Positions 41,131 to 51,021 are shown, numbered from the stretch's first letter. The stretch: DNA of 64,000 nt from Sphingomonas sp. 7/4-4 (GCF_027941955.1 NZ_CP115960.1:2914001-2978000), one strand, 5' to 3'. The notes: generated by a model from the letters alone, not told the origin. Made by a program: numbers and translations.

Positions 41131-42015
41131 ATGGCCGGTGCCAAGAACCATCAATACCATATCCTTCCGCCCAGCATCTGGCCGCTCTTCGGCGCGATGG
41201 CGGCCCTGGTGCTCGCATCGGGCGGCATCATGTGGATGCACAGCATGCCGAGCGCGAACCTCGTGTTCTTCGCCGGCGTCGCGGGCATCCTGATCACCTT
41301 TTTCGGCTGGTGGTCCGACGTGATCAAGGAAGCGCATCAGGGCGATCACACGCCGATCGTCCAGCTTCACCTGCGTTACGGCATGATCCTGTTCATCGCC
41401 TCCGAAGTGATGTTCTTCGTCGGCTGGTTCTGGGCGTGGTTCGATTTCGCGCTCTTCCCCTCGACGGTCGAGGCGGTCGGCGGGACATGGCCGCCCAAGG
41501 GCATGGAAGTGCTGAACGCGTGGGAATTCCCGCTGCTCAACACGCTGATCCTGCTCTGCTCGGGCTGCACCGTCACCTGGGCGCACCACGCGTTGCTCCA
41601 CAATCAGCGCGGCGGCGAACTGAAGGGCCTGTGGGGCCTGCTCGGCGTCGGCGAGAACGACGGCGTCAAGAAGGGCCTGTGGCTGACGATCATCCTCGGC
41701 CTGATCTTCAGCTGCGTGCAGGCATATGAGTATGTCCACGCGCCGTTCCCCTTCAAGGGCGCGAGCGAGGGCGGATCGAGCTATGGCGGCGCCTTCTTCA
41801 TGGCGACCGGCTTCCACGGCTTCCACGTGCTGGTCGGCACGATCTTCCTGATCGTGAACCTCGTGCGCGTCTACAAGGGCCACTTCACCCCGCGGCAGCA
41901 TTTCGGCTTCGAAGCCGCCGCCTGGTATTGGCACTTCGTCGACGTGGTGTGGCTGTTCCTCTTCGCCTCGATCTATGTCTGGGGCGGCTGGGGCGCACCC
42001 GTCCACGGCGGCTGA
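41131..42015 (+). CDS. ctaE: Cytochrome c oxidase subunit III
   Basis: 294 residues, seven helices: KNHQYHILPPSIWPLFGAMA at the start, EAHQGDHTPIVQLHLRYGMI, EVMFFVGWFWAWFDFALFP, GCTVTWAHHALLHN, FFMATGFHGFHVLVGTIFL and AAWYWHFVDVVWLFLFASIY, all standard subunit III segments including the conserved Glu. It stabilises subunit I and proton uptake. GGAACAGGGACGAGCCG precedes the ATG. Confidence 0.96.
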   Translation: MAGAKNHQYHILPPSIWPLFGAMAALVLASGGIMWMHSMPSANLVFFAGVAGILITFFGWWSDVIKEAHQGDHTPIVQLHLRYGMILFIASEVMFFVGWFWAWFDFALFPSTVEAVGGTWPPKGMEVLNAWEFPLLNTLILLCSGCTVTWAHHALLHNQRGGELKGLWGLLGVGENDGVKKGLWLTIILGLIFSCVQAYEYVHAPFPFKGASEGGSSYGGAFFMATGFHGFHVLVGTIFLIVNLVRVYKGHFTPRQHFGFEAAAWYWHFVDVVWLFLFASIYVWGGWGAPVHGG

Positions 42016-42024
42016 CAAGCGGAC

Positions 42025-42528
42025 ATGCGCCGCTGGCATCTTGCGCAGATCAATATCGGCCGGCTCGTGGCGCCGGCCGATGATCCACAGGTCGCCGGCT
42101 TCTTCGCCGCGCTCGACCGCGTCAATGCGCTCGCCGAGGCGAGCCCGGGCTTCGTCTGGCGATTGAAGGGCGAAGGCAACAACGCCACCGATATCCAGGC
42201 GACACCCGATCCGTTGCTGATCCCCAATATGAGCGTGTGGGAGGATGCCGACGCACTCTTCGCCTTCGTCTATCGCAGCGCGCACACGCCGGTGATGGCG
42301 CAGCGCCGCCAGTGGTTCGCGCCTTTCGACGGCGCGTATCAGGCATTGTGGTGGATCGAGGCGGGGCACCTCCCCACTGTCGCCGAGGGCCTGTCCAGGC
42401 TGTGGCTGCTCGATCGCTTCGGGCCGAGCGCGCAGGCCTTCACGTTCAAGGCCCGCTTCCCGGCGCCGGGCGAGGCCGGCCTGCCCACCGACATGCAGCC
42501 CGATCCATGGTGCATCGGCACGGCGTGA
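42025..42528 (+). CDS. DUF3291-family protein
   Basis: 167 residues with the DUF3291 pattern: WHLAQINIGRLVAPADDPQV, ALDRVNALAEASPGFVWRL, PNMSVWEDADALFAFVYRSA and LWWIEAGHLPTVAEGLSRL. The fold resembles dimeric alpha-beta-barrel (ABM-like) proteins; biochemical function is unknown. It lies 9 bp after ctaE and overlaps the DUF983 gene by GTGA, so it is co-transcribed with the oxidase genes although not known as an assembly factor. Confidence 0.85.
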   Translation: MRRWHLAQINIGRLVAPADDPQVAGFFAALDRVNALAEASPGFVWRLKGEGNNATDIQATPDPLLIPNMSVWEDADALFAFVYRSAHTPVMAQRRQWFAPFDGAYQALWWIEAGHLPTVAEGLSRLWLLDRFGPSAQAFTFKARFPAPGEAGLPTDMQPDPWCIGTA

Positions 42529-42890
42529 GCGAGCGTCCCGCTTTCGATTCGGGGCTCCATGCCTGCTGTCCGCGCTGCGGCGCGAAGACCTTGTTCCGCA
42601 ACTTCGTCGCCTTCGCCGATCGCTGCTCCGGCTGCGGGCTCGACTATCGCCAGTTCAATGTCGGCGACGGACCGGTGGTGTTCCTCACCCTCGGCATCGG
42701 CGCGCTGATCACTGCATTGGCCTTGTGGGTCGAGTTCACGTTCGAGCCCGGCCTGCTGATCCACATCCTGCTCTGGGTGCCGCTGACCGCGGCGCTCACG
42801 GTGGGGTTCCTGCGCATCGGCAAGGGCTGGCTGCTCGCGCTCGAATATCGCAACCGCGCCGGCGAAGGCCGGATCGCGGAGGATCCATGA
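42525..42890 (+). CDS. DUF983-family membrane protein
   Basis: 121 residues from a GTG. An N-terminal zinc ribbon (ACCPRCGAKTLFRNF and CSGCGLDY) is followed by two hydrophobic helices (VVFLTLGIGALITALALWVE and a second rich in Leu, Val and Thr). DUF983 proteins are regularly found beside ctaE and SURF1 in alphaproteobacteria and are suspected oxidase assembly factors. Overlaps the SURF1 start by ATGA. Confidence 0.88.
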   Translation: MSERPAFDSGLHACCPRCGAKTLFRNFVAFADRCSGCGLDYRQFNVGDGPVVFLTLGIGALITALALWVEFTFEPGLLIHILLWVPLTAALTVGFLRIGKGWLLALEYRNRAGEGRIAEDP

Positions 42891-43512
42891 GCCGGCGCAT
42901 TCCCCTCATCCCCACCGCGATCGTCGCACTGGCCGTCGCCGCGATGATCGGGCTGGGCCTGTGGCAGCTTTTGATCCGCAAGCCGCAAAGGAGGCAGCGC
43001 TCGCGCAGCTCGCCGCCAATCCGGCGCTGCCCGAGATCGCCTTCCCGCGGCTTCCCGACGACAAATTGCTGTTCCGCCGCGCCCACGGTTTTTGCGTCGA
43101 GCCGGTATCGGGCAAGCTCACCGGCGCGGGCAATGCCGGCTTCCGCTACATCGTCGAATGCCGCACCGGCGGCGCCGAAGGGCCCGGCATGCTCGTCCAG
43201 CTCGGCACCACCCGCGATCCGATGGCAAAGCCCGTCTGGAAGGGCGGCGAGGTCCGTGGCACGATCAGCCACGCGCCCGACGGCCGCTCGATGCTCGCCT
43301 CGCTGTTCGATCGCACGCCCAAAAGGCTGCTGCTGGTCGCCGACACCCCTGCCACCGGCCTCGCCCCCAACGGCACGCCGGACCTGTCGTCGGTGCCGAA
43401 CAACCATCTCGCTTATGGCGTCCAATGGTTCCTGTTCGCGCTCGTCGCCAGCGTGATCTACGTTCTCGCGCTGCGCTGGCGCGGGCGGAAGGCGCTCCCT
43501 TCGTCCCAATAG
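42887..43512 (+). CDS. SURF1-family cytochrome oxidase assembly protein, frame broken once
   Basis: About 209 residues. The N-terminal helix (PLIPTAIVALAVAAMIGLG) leads to LWQL, and one T added to TTTT at 42969-42972 continues as FDPQAAKEAALAQLAANPAL. The conserved GLGLWQL segment, the periplasmic beta domain (RYIVECRTGG, VQLGTTRDP) and the C-terminal helix (NNHLAYGVQWFLFALVASV) are all SURF1-like. It aids heme a insertion into subunit I. Last gene of the oxidase group. Confidence 0.9.
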
Positions 43513-43514
43513 CC

Positions 43515-43594
43515 GTCACCCCGGCGAAGGCCGGGGCCCGGAGCCAGAAACAATATCGCTTGTGACTCTGGATCCCGGCTTTCGCCGGGATGAC
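43515..43594. repeat. Palindromic repeat (CCCCGGCGAAGGCCGGGG type) after SURF1
   Basis: GTCACCCCGGCGAAGGCCGGG (43515-43535) is inverted at CCCGGCTTTCGCCGGGATGAC (43574-43594). Each arm is itself a hairpin. A near-identical copy lies at 45084-45162. Confidence 0.8.
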
Positions 43595-43689
43595 GAAGAT
43601 GGGTTGAGCCGAACCACGAAGACCGCTGACGAACACGAGTAAACATTGCCTATCTTGTGAGCCTGCGCCCGCACCGCTAACCCGCGCCC

Positions 43690-45081
43690 ATGCGCTACCA
43701 AAGCACCCGAGGCGCCGCGCCTTTGCTCGGCTTTCGCGACGTCACGCTCGCTGGCCTCGCCAGCGACGGCGGGCTCTACGTGCCCGAGGCATGGCCGAGC
43801 CTGACCCGCGACGAGATCGCGGACCTCGCCGGCCTGTCCTATGTCGAGACCGCGGTGCGGGTGATGCTGCCCTTCGTCGGCCCGGACCTGTCGGAAGACG
43901 AGCTGCGCGCTCTCTGCACCCAGGCTTATGGCCGCTTCTCGCACGCCGCGGTGACGCCGCTCGTCCAGCTCGACCACCAGCATTGGCTGCTCGAGCTGTT
44001 CCACGGCCCCACCCTCGCCTTCAAGGACGTGGCGCTCCAATTACTCGGGCTGCTGTTCGAGAAGTTCCTCGCGGGCACCGGCGATCACCTGACCATCGTC
44101 GGCGCGACTTCGGGCGATACCGGCAGCGCCGCGATCGACGCGGTCGCCGGGCGCGCGGGCATCGACATCTTCATGCTCCACCCCAAAGGCCGCGTTTCCG
44201 AAGTCCAGCGCCGCCAGATGACGACGGTGCTCGCCCCCAACGTCCACAATATCGCGATCGAAGGCAGCTTCGACGACGCCCAGGCGCTGGTGAAGGCGAT
44301 GTTCAACGACGCGGACTTCGCCGGCCGCTTCCAGGTGACCGCGGTCAATTCGATCAACTGGGCCCGGCTGATGGCGCAGGTGGTCTATTATTTCTACGCC
44401 GCGGTCCGCCTCGGCGCCCCCGACAAGCCGGTCGCTTTCGCAGTTCCAACCGGCAATTTCGGCGACGTGTTCGCCGGCTATGTCGCGGCGAAGATGGGAC
44501 TGCCGATCGCCAGGCTGATCGTCGCGACCAACGTCAACGACATCCTCCATCGCGCGCTCTCGTCGGGCGACTATTCGACCGGTATCGTCACCCCCACCGC
44601 CGCACCGTCGATGGACATCCAGGTCAGCTCGAACTTCGAGCGGCTGCTGTCCGATCTCGCCGGCGGTCCGATCGCCGATCAGATGCGCGGGTTTGAGGCC
44701 GAGCGCGCGATGCGGCTCACCAATGCCCAGCGCGAAGGCGCCGCATCTTTGTTCGCCAGCGACCGTATCGACTCGAGTGCAATGAACGAAGCGATGCGCT
44801 GGGCGCATTCCGAGGCCGGCGAAGCGCTGGATCCGCACAGTGCGATCGGCCTCGCCGCTGCGCGCCGCGCCGACTTGCCGGCCGAAGTGCCCGTGGTGAC
44901 GCTTGCCACCGCGCACCCCGCCAAGTTCGCCGAAGCGGTCGAGCGCGCGACCGGCCTGCGTCCTCCGGTCCCGGCGCGGGTCGGCGATCTCCACGAGCGG
45001 CAGGAGCGCTACGACGTGCTTCCGGCGACCTTCGAGGCGGTGACCGCCTATATCGCCGAGCGCGCGACCCCGAAGGCCTGA
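43690..45081 (+). CDS. thrC: Threonine synthase
   Basis: 463 residues, the long (fungal/proteobacterial) class. YQSTRGAAPLLGFRDVTLAG at the N-terminus, FHGPTLAFKDVALQLLG with the PLP Lys, VGATSGDTGSAAIDAVAG and AVPTGNFGDVFAGYVAAKMG (PLP phosphate site) are present. It converts O-phosphohomoserine to threonine. Flanked on both sides by copies of the same palindrome. Confidence 0.96.
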   Translation: MRYQSTRGAAPLLGFRDVTLAGLASDGGLYVPEAWPSLTRDEIADLAGLSYVETAVRVMLPFVGPDLSEDELRALCTQAYGRFSHAAVTPLVQLDHQHWLLELFHGPTLAFKDVALQLLGLLFEKFLAGTGDHLTIVGATSGDTGSAAIDAVAGRAGIDIFMLHPKGRVSEVQRRQMTTVLAPNVHNIAIEGSFDDAQALVKAMFNDADFAGRFQVTAVNSINWARLMAQVVYYFYAAVRLGAPDKPVAFAVPTGNFGDVFAGYVAAKMGLPIARLIVATNVNDILHRALSSGDYSTGIVTPTAAPSMDIQVSSNFERLLSDLAGGPIADQMRGFEAERAMRLTNAQREGAASLFASDRIDSSAMNEAMRWAHSEAGEALDPHSAIGLAAARRADLPAEVPVVTLATAHPAKFAEAVERATGLRPPVPARVGDLHERQERYDVLPATFEAVTAYIAERATPKA

Positions 45082-45083
45082 CC

Positions 45084-45162
45084 GTCACCCCGGCGAAAGC
45101 CGGGGCCCAGAGCCAGAGGCGACTCGCTCTTCACTCTGGGTCCCGGCTTTCGCCGGGATGAC
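45084..45162. repeat. Palindromic repeat (CCCCGGCGAAAGCCGGGG type) after thrC
   Basis: GTCACCCCGGCGAAAGCCGGGG... (45084-45112) is inverted at 45134-45162, extending through CTCTGGG/CCCAGAG. It starts 3 bp after the thrC stop. Same family as 43515-43594. Confidence 0.8.
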
Positions 45163-45192
45163 GAATATGGTGTGGCGCTCTAAGGGAGGCCC

Positions 45193-46061
45193 ATGGACCT
45201 CATCACTCTCACCGGCGAGCCCTGGACCGATTACGGGCTGATCGACAGCGGCCATGGCCGCAAGCTCGAGCGCTACGGCAAATACCGCTTCATCCGCCCC
45301 GAGCCGCAGGCACTGTGGGCGCCCGCGTCCGCCGATTGGGACGCGCATGGCGAATTCCTCCCCGGATCGGATGAGGAAGGCGGCGGCCGCTGGGTGTTCC
45401 AGAAGCCGGTCCCGCGCGAGGGCTGGTCGCTCGCCTGGCACGAGGCGCATTTCACTGCGCAGACCACGCCCTTCCGCCATCTCGGCTTCTTCCCCGACAT
45501 GGCGCCGGTCTGGTCGTGGATGCGCACGCAGATCGCCGACAAGCCCGAAGCCGAGTGCATGAACCTGTTCGGCTATACCGGCGTCGGCACGCTGGCGCTG
45601 GCCGCCAAGGGCGCGCGGATGACGCATGTCGATGCGTCGAAGAAATCGGTCGCCGAGGGCAAGGCCAATGCCGCGCTGTCGGGGATGGAGGACCTGCCGA
45701 TCCGCTGGATGATCGACGATGCCGGCAAGTTCGTCGCACGCGAAGTGCGCCGTGGGCGCCGCTATGACGGCATCATCCTCGATCCCCCAAATGGGGCCGC
45801 GGCCCGAACGGCGAAGTGTGGAAGCTCGAAGAGGGCCTCCCCGGCCTGATCGCCGATACGCGGAAACTGCTCGACGCCGATTCGCGCTTCCTGTTCCTCA
45901 CCGTCTACGCAGTACGCATGTCCGCACTGGCGATCGGCGAGCTGGTCCGCCAGTCGTTCGGCGACCTGGGCGGCAAGGTCGAGGCCGGCGAGCTGACGGT
46001 GCGCGAGGAAGCCCGCGGCCTGATGCTACCCACTGCGATCTTCGCGCGCTGGAGCCGCTAG
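45193..46061 (+). CDS. Class I SAM-dependent methyltransferase (rRNA MTase-like), frame broken once
   Basis: About 290 residues. Rossmann motif I is MNLFGYTGVGTLALAAKGA, followed by VDASKKSVAEGKANA. The catalytic DPPK motif is disrupted: the frame reads IILDPPNGAAA, but one C added to CCCCC (45784-45788) gives LDPPKWGRGPNGEVWKLEEG and continues to 46061. The arrangement resembles RlmI/RlmK-type or YccW-like RNA methyltransferases without a PUA domain. Downstream of thrC in many sphingomonads. The RNA target is unknown. Confidence 0.85.
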
Positions 46062-46065
46062 GCGG

Positions 46066-47754
46066 TCAGGATCCGCCCCGCACTTCGGCCAGCAGATCCT
46101 TGCGGCTCAATTTGCCGATCATCGTCTTGGGCAGGCTCTCCCGGATCACGACTTCGCTGACGCGTTCGTGCTTGCCGAGCTGGGCGTTCAGCCAGAGGCT
46201 GAGCTCGGGGCCGGAGATCGTTTCGGCATCCGCGTCGAGCACGACATAGGCATGGGGAAGCTCGCCGTGATAGGCGTCGGGCAGGCCGAGCACGAGCGCC
46301 TCCTTCACCGCCGGATGGCGATAGAGCACCGCTTCGATCTGGCTCGGAAAGACCTTGAAGCCGCCGACCGCGATCATGTCCTTCAGCCGGTCGACGATCC
46401 GGATATAGCCGTCCTCGTCGATCGTGCCGACGTCGCCGGTGCGCAGCCAGTGATCATCGACGAACACGTCGGCGTCGGCATCGGGGCGGTTCCAATAGCC
46501 CTTCATGATCTGCGGCCCCGAGACGACGATCTCGCCGGGCTCGCCGGGCGGCGGCGGGCGCGTCGGGTCTTCCTTGTCGACCAAGCGGACACGGGTGGCG
46601 GCGAGCGGCTGGCCGATCGTGCCGGGCTTGTTGAGTCCGTTATAAGGATTGGTGGAGACCACGCCCGAGCTTTCGGACAGGCCATAGCCTTCGATCACCC
46701 GCGCGCCGGTGGTGTGTTCCCACTCCTCCTTGAGCTGGGCCGCGAGCGGTGCGCCGCCCGAGATGCAATAGCGCAGGCTGGTGAAATCGGAGGGCTTCAT
46801 TCCCGGCGCGTCGAGCAGCGCCTGGTACATGGTGGGCACGCCGGGGAGCGAGCGCGGCCGGGTGCGGCGCAGCTCGGCGAGCGCCTGCTTGGCGTTGAAG
46901 CGCGGCAGCATCACGATCTCGCCGCCGGTGAGCACGGTGCGGTTGAGCACGCAGGTATTGGCGAAGACGTGGAAGAACGGGAGCACGCCGAGGATCGTAT
47001 CCTGCGTCTTGCCCATTTCGGGATCGAGCTGCGCGACCTGCCGGGCATTGGCCGAGAGATTCTGGTGCGTCAGCATCGCGCCCTTGGGCGTGCCGGTGGT
47101 GCCGCCGGTATATTGGATCAGCGCGAGATCGCGTTCGGGATCGAGCGCAACCGAATGGCAATCCCCCTCATTGGCGATGAGCTTCGAGAAAGCGAGGATG
47201 CGCGGATCGTCGGGGCGGGGCGCGACTTCCTTCGCCTTGAACCAGCGATAGAATAGCGACTTGGCAGGCGGCAGCGCGCCCGCCACCGATCCCACGACCA
47301 GCCGCTCGAGCCCGCTCTGCTCGAGCACCTTCAGCGCAGTGGGCAGCAGCGCCGAGGCCGAGAGCGTAAAGAGCAGCTTCGTCCCCGAATCCTCGACTTG
47401 TGCCGCCAGTTCCTCGACCGAATAGAGCGGCGAGAAATTGACCACCGTCGCGCCGAGCCTGAGGATGCCGTAATACGCCGCGACATAATGCGGGACGTTG
47501 GGGAGGAAGAGCCCGATCCGGTCGCCGTGACCATAACCCAGCGCCGCGAGCCCGCAAGCGACGCGCCGGGCGCCGTCGAGCGTTTCGGCGTAGGAATATT
47601 TCCGGCCCATGAAATCGAGGAGCGGCGCGTGCGGATGCGCCGCGGCGCTCGCCTCGAAAAGCTCGACCATGGAAACGGGCGGGAAGACATCGTCCCATTT
47701 GCCCGGATGATTATACGCGGTACGCCAGACCTGCTCGGGATCAGTCATTGACAT
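46066..47754 (-). CDS. fadD: Long-chain-fatty-acid-CoA ligase
   Basis: 562 residues of the ANL adenylate-forming superfamily: P-loop IQYTGGTTGTPKGAML, VLPFFHVFANTCVL, ARVIEGYGLSESSGVVSTNP, WLRTGDVGTIDEDGYIRI and KVFPSQIEAVLYRHP, ending in KTMIGKLSRKDLL with the catalytic Lys of the C-terminal lid. It activates fatty acids to acyl-CoA for beta-oxidation at the inner membrane. Convergent with the methyltransferase gene (5-bp gap). Confidence 0.93.
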   Translation of the reverse strand: MSMTDPEQVWRTAYNHPGKWDDVFPPVSMVELFEASAAAHPHAPLLDFMGRKYSYAETLDGARRVACGLAALGYGHGDRIGLFLPNVPHYVAAYYGILRLGATVVNFSPLYSVEELAAQVEDSGTKLLFTLSASALLPTALKVLEQSGLERLVVGSVAGALPPAKSLFYRWFKAKEVAPRPDDPRILAFSKLIANEGDCHSVALDPERDLALIQYTGGTTGTPKGAMLTHQNLSANARQVAQLDPEMGKTQDTILGVLPFFHVFANTCVLNRTVLTGGEIVMLPRFNAKQALAELRRTRPRSLPGVPTMYQALLDAPGMKPSDFTSLRYCISGGAPLAAQLKEEWEHTTGARVIEGYGLSESSGVVSTNPYNGLNKPGTIGQPLAATRVRLVDKEDPTRPPPPGEPGEIVVSGPQIMKGYWNRPDADADVFVDDHWLRTGDVGTIDEDGYIRIVDRLKDMIAVGGFKVFPSQIEAVLYRHPAVKEALVLGLPDAYHGELPHAYVVLDADAETISGPELSLWLNAQLGKHERVSEVVIRESLPKTMIGKLSRKDLLAEVRGGS

Positions 47755-47779
47755 TGGTGTAAGCAGGCCTCGCTTACGG

Positions 47780-47998
47780 TCAAGAGCCCAGCCGCTTGCT
47801 CCAGGTCACGAGGACCGAGATGGAAGCGAGGCCGAGATCGACGACTGCCTGTGCCTTTTGCGGATCGAGATCGCCGGCGCGGTGCGTGAGGATTCGGATG
47901 TCGGCGCGGTGATCGGGCGAGGCGAATGCGATCAGGACCAAAGCCGCCGCGACTGCGATCAGGATCGTTCGGCGGCGCTGCTTCATCCCCGTTTCCAT
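47780..47998 (-). CDS. Small membrane-anchored hypothetical protein
   Basis: 72 residues: a basic N-terminus (METGMKQRRRT), one hydrophobic helix (ILIAVAAALVLIAFA), then a polar stretch containing ADIRILTHRAGDLDPQKA and a second mildly hydrophobic LGLASISVLVTWSKRL. Not assigned to a family I recognise. It lies between the GGDEF gene and fadD on the same strand, so co-transcription is possible. Confidence 0.6.
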   Translation of the reverse strand: METGMKQRRRTILIAVAAALVLIAFASPDHRADIRILTHRAGDLDPQKAQAVVDLGLASISVLVTWSKRLGS

Positions 47999-48026
47999 AA
48001 ACCCCGCCGAGCGAGGCGGCAAGCGA

Positions 48027-49760
48027 TCAGGCGGCGTCGCGCAGCGCATGGCGGACGCGGTCCCGCCCTGCCGACTTGGCGTCGAACAAAGCTGCGTCGG
48101 CGACTCGGTACAGCGCTTTCCAGTCGACTTCGCTGGCGAGCGTGCCGCGGCAGGTGCCGATGCTGGCAGTGACCTGGACGTCGAACGGCATGCGCATCTG
48201 GCGCAGCCGGACGAGCAATGCCTCGGGCTCGATCGGCGCTTCGGCGGGCGTGAGGATCGCGAATTCCTCGCCGCCGATGCGCGCGACCAGCGTGCCCTGC
48301 GGCACCGAGGTGCGCAGCATCCGGGCGAAGACGCGGAGAACCTCGTCGCCGCCGTCATGGCCGAGCGTTTCGTTGACGCGCTTGAAGTGATCGAGATCGA
48401 TGATCAGCAGCAACTGCTCGCCCTGGCGGCCGATCGCCTGGTGGAGGAAGGCGCGGCGATTGAGCAGCCCGGTGAGCGGATCGGTGTCGGCCAGGCGGCG
48501 CATCATCACTTCGCGCTCGGTCGCGTCGTCGCGCTCGTCGCGCAGCAGCCGGATGCGATAGGCGACCGCGAGCGAGGAAACGATCGCCTCGACGATCATC
48601 GCGAGGATCGTCGAATTGTCGATCCAGAAGCTCCACGGCAGCACGTGGAGATTGGCCAGCGCGCGCAGCACCGAAGTCAGGAGCGGCGTGCCCCAGGCGA
48701 TGGCGAACAGCCAGAGATAATTGCTCCTGAGCCGCCACGCCCGCCACAGCACCGGCACCACCGCGGCGGCCAGCGCGACGAACCCACAGGTGAAGGCGAG
48801 GTCGACCGCCTGAATCGCGAACGGCGCAGTGAGGAAGTAGAACAGCCCGATGCCGCTCAGCGCGACACTGACCCAGGTCGCGTAGCGGCCGAGCCAGCCG
48901 GCGAAGATGCGCTCCTCGAAGAAGCTGCGCGCGAAGACCAGGGCAGCAGTCCCGGTACCGCCGACCAGCAGGTAATTGATGCGCAGCCGGGTGTTGTTGG
49001 CGATATCGGGCCAGGCCCAGGCGAGCGCGCCCGACGAGGAGAACGTATAAGCGAGCAGCAGCCCGACCATCATGCAGTAATAAAGCTGGAAGCGGTGGCG
49101 CAGCGCTCCCCAGAGCGCGAGATTGTAGATGATCAGCGCGATCGCGAGGCCGGCGAAGCCCGCATAGAGGGCGGCCATGGCCAAGTTGGCGGCCTGGCTC
49201 TGGGCCGCGGTGGAGAGGCGGGCGCCGAGGAGGATGCCGCGCAGATTGCTGGCACCCTCGACATGCCACATCAGCCGGACGACCCTGGGCTGCAGACGCG
49301 GCAGCGGCTGTTCGACGATCGCGCCGAGCTGGATGTACGGCGTGACTCCGCGCGCGTCGGTGCTCTGCGAGCGGATGCTGCCGTCGCCATAGAGGACGTG
49401 GAGCGTGAGTCCCTGCTGCCACAGGCTGGCGACCCGGACGTTGAGCGGCGCACGCGAGCGGGAGCGCTGGCCGATGTCTTCGGAGATTGCCCAGTAATTG
49501 CCGGGGCCGAGCCGGTGCTGCGGCGTAACGCAGTCGAAGCGGCCCGGCTGGCGGATCAAGGCCGCGGCGTCCATCCCGCCGGTATCGCGCATCACGCAGA
49601 CCCGGAGCGGCCTGCCCGCGACGCCCGCCTGCGCCTGCGCGGGCGCGCCGCACCACAGCAGGGTGCACGCGGCGAGCGCCAGCAGGCAGTTCTTCAATCC
49701 CCCGAGCATGCCGAACGCTAGCCGCCGCATCCCCAACAACCCGTAAAGATCGAACGCCAA
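48027..49760 (-). CDS. Membrane diguanylate cyclase with 7TMR-DISM sensor
   Basis: 577 residues. A signal-like N-terminus is followed by a periplasmic region (about 45-175) with CVMRDTGGMDAAALI and NYWAISEDIGQRSR, typical of 7TMR-DISM extracellular domains. Seven helices (about 185-395) and a GGDEF domain (about 420-577) follow, with DPLTGLLNRRAF, LLIIDLDHFKRVNETLGHD and the active loop RIGGEEFAIL. GGEEF is a competent signature, so synthesis of cyclic-di-GMP is expected. I see no RxxD inhibitory site at the usual distance. The Met at residue 11 is an alternative start. A PilZ protein near 6 kb could be one reader of the signal. Confidence 0.9.
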   Translation of the reverse strand: MAFDLYGLLGMRRLAFGMLGGLKNCLLALAACTLLWCGAPAQAQAGVAGRPLRVCVMRDTGGMDAAALIRQPGRFDCVTPQHRLGPGNYWAISEDIGQRSRSRAPLNVRVASLWQQGLTLHVLYGDGSIRSQSTDARGVTPYIQLGAIVEQPLPRLQPRVVRLMWHVEGASNLRGILLGARLSTAAQSQAANLAMAALYAGFAGLAIALIIYNLALWGALRHRFQLYYCMMVGLLLAYTFSSSGALAWAWPDIANNTRLRINYLLVGGTGTAALVFARSFFEERIFAGWLGRYATWVSVALSGIGLFYFLTAPFAIQAVDLAFTCGFVALAAAVVPVLWRAWRLRSNYLWLFAIAWGTPLLTSVLRALANLHVLPWSFWIDNSTILAMIVEAIVSSLAVAYRIRLLRDERDDATEREVMMRRLADTDPLTGLLNRRAFLHQAIGRQGEQLLLIIDLDHFKRVNETLGHDGGDEVLRVFARMLRTSVPQGTLVARIGGEEFAILTPAEAPIEPEALLVRLRQMRMPFDVQVTASIGTCRGTLASEVDWKALYRVADAALFDAKSAGRDRVRHALRDAA

Positions 49761-49824
49761 AGCACGGAGAGCACGTTGATTTCGAGGCCGCGGCCGCTAA
49801 GTCGTTGCGAAAACGGGAGCACGC

Positions 49825-51021
49825 ATGCACGCCATCACGACCGCCAGGGCCAGCGACGCGCGGCTGGAATCGGTCGACATCGTCCGCGGCTTCGCGCTGC
49901 TCGCCTTGTTCCTGGTCCATATGATCGAGAGCTACGAGCTCTATTGGGCCGATCCGAAGACCGGCCCGATCTCCGACGCCGTCTATCTGCTGTTCATGGG
50001 CAAGAGCTTCTCGCTGCTCGCGCTCTGCTTCGGGTTCAGCTTCTTCATCCTGATGGACCGCGCGGCGCAGCGCGGCGTGGACTTCACCGCGCGGTTCGCC
50101 TGGCGGCTGACGATGCTGTTCGGCATCGGATTCGTCCACGCGATGATCTATCGCGGCGACATCATCCAATTGCTCGCATTGATGGGCTTCCTGCTGCTCG
50201 CCTTCCACCGCGTGCGCAGCAACCGACTGCTGATCGGAGTCGCATTGCTGTGCTTCGTCAATCCGATCCAGCTCGTCCAGCTGGCCGCGGCCATGTCCGG
50301 GGCAGGCTGGGCCAACCAGCCGCCGCACCATTTCTCGGACCCGGCGATGGCGGTCTATCTGCACGGCAACCTCGCCGAACATTTCCGCGCGAACCTGTGG
50401 ACCGGCCAGCTGCCCAAATGGTGGTTCATGGTCGAATCGGGGCGGTTCACCCAGATCCTCGGCCTGTATCTGGTCGGCATGGTGCTGGGGCGGATCGGTT
50501 TCTTCGCGCGGCTGGGCGACTTCGCCAGAGCGCGCTGGATCGCGCTGGCAGCCGCCGCGGCAACGGCATTGGCGTTCTATTTCCTGCGCGACGGCATCAA
50601 GGCATGGTTCGCTGCGCAGCATCACGGCGAGGCGTCGGACCGATTGCTCTCCTACCTGCTCGGCAGCTGGTTCGAGCTTTCGGGCACGGCCTTGTGGCTG
50701 CTGGTGCTGCTCGCGCTCTTCCAGAGCCCCGCGCGCGTCGCGATCCGCCCGCTCGCCGCGGTCGGCCGTACGACGCTCACGCTCTACATCCTGCAATCCC
50801 TGGTGTTCGTGCCGGTCTTCTACGGCTTCGGGCTGGGCCATTATGACGACTGGAACCAGCTGACGCGATTATGGGTCGGGATCGGCGCGATCGCCGCGCA
50901 GCTGCTGCTCGCTGGCTGGTGGCTGCGGCACTTCCAGTACGGGCCGATCGAATGGGCGTGGCGCGCGCTGACTTACTGGCGGCGCGACGTGCCGTTCCGC
51001 AGAGTCGCCGCTTCCGCCTGA
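49825..51021 (+). CDS. DUF418-family membrane protein (YeiB-like)
   Basis: 398 residues and about ten helices. SVDIVRGFALLALFLVHMIE near residue 12 is the heparan-acetyltransferase-like first helix, and TTLTLYILQSLVFVPVFYGF near residue 310 opens the DUF418 C-terminal domain. Family members are inner-membrane proteins of uncertain function, possibly acyltransferases or transporters. Divergent from the GGDEF gene. The 3' end overlaps the convergent VanZ-family gene by 49 bp. Confidence 0.85.
   Translation: MHAITTARASDARLESVDIVRGFALLALFLVHMIESYELYWADPKTGPISDAVYLLFMGKSFSLLALCFGFSFFILMDRAAQRGVDFTARFAWRLTMLFGIGFVHAMIYRGDIIQLLALMGFLLLAFHRVRSNRLLIGVALLCFVNPIQLVQLAAAMSGAGWANQPPHHFSDPAMAVYLHGNLAEHFRANLWTGQLPKWWFMVESGRFTQILGLYLVGMVLGRIGFFARLGDFARARWIALAAAAATALAFYFLRDGIKAWFAAQHHGEASDRLLSYLLGSWFELSGTALWLLVLLALFQSPARVAIRPLAAVGRTTLTLYILQSLVFVPVFYGFGLGHYDDWNQLTRLWVGIGAIAAQLLLAGWWLRHFQYGPIEWAWRALTYWRRDVPFRRVAASA

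Noticed and set aside
40828..45162. CRISPR arrays suggested by clustered repeats
   Set aside because: Repeats are palindromes with unique internal hairpins, not regularly spaced direct repeats with spacers; no cas genes are present.
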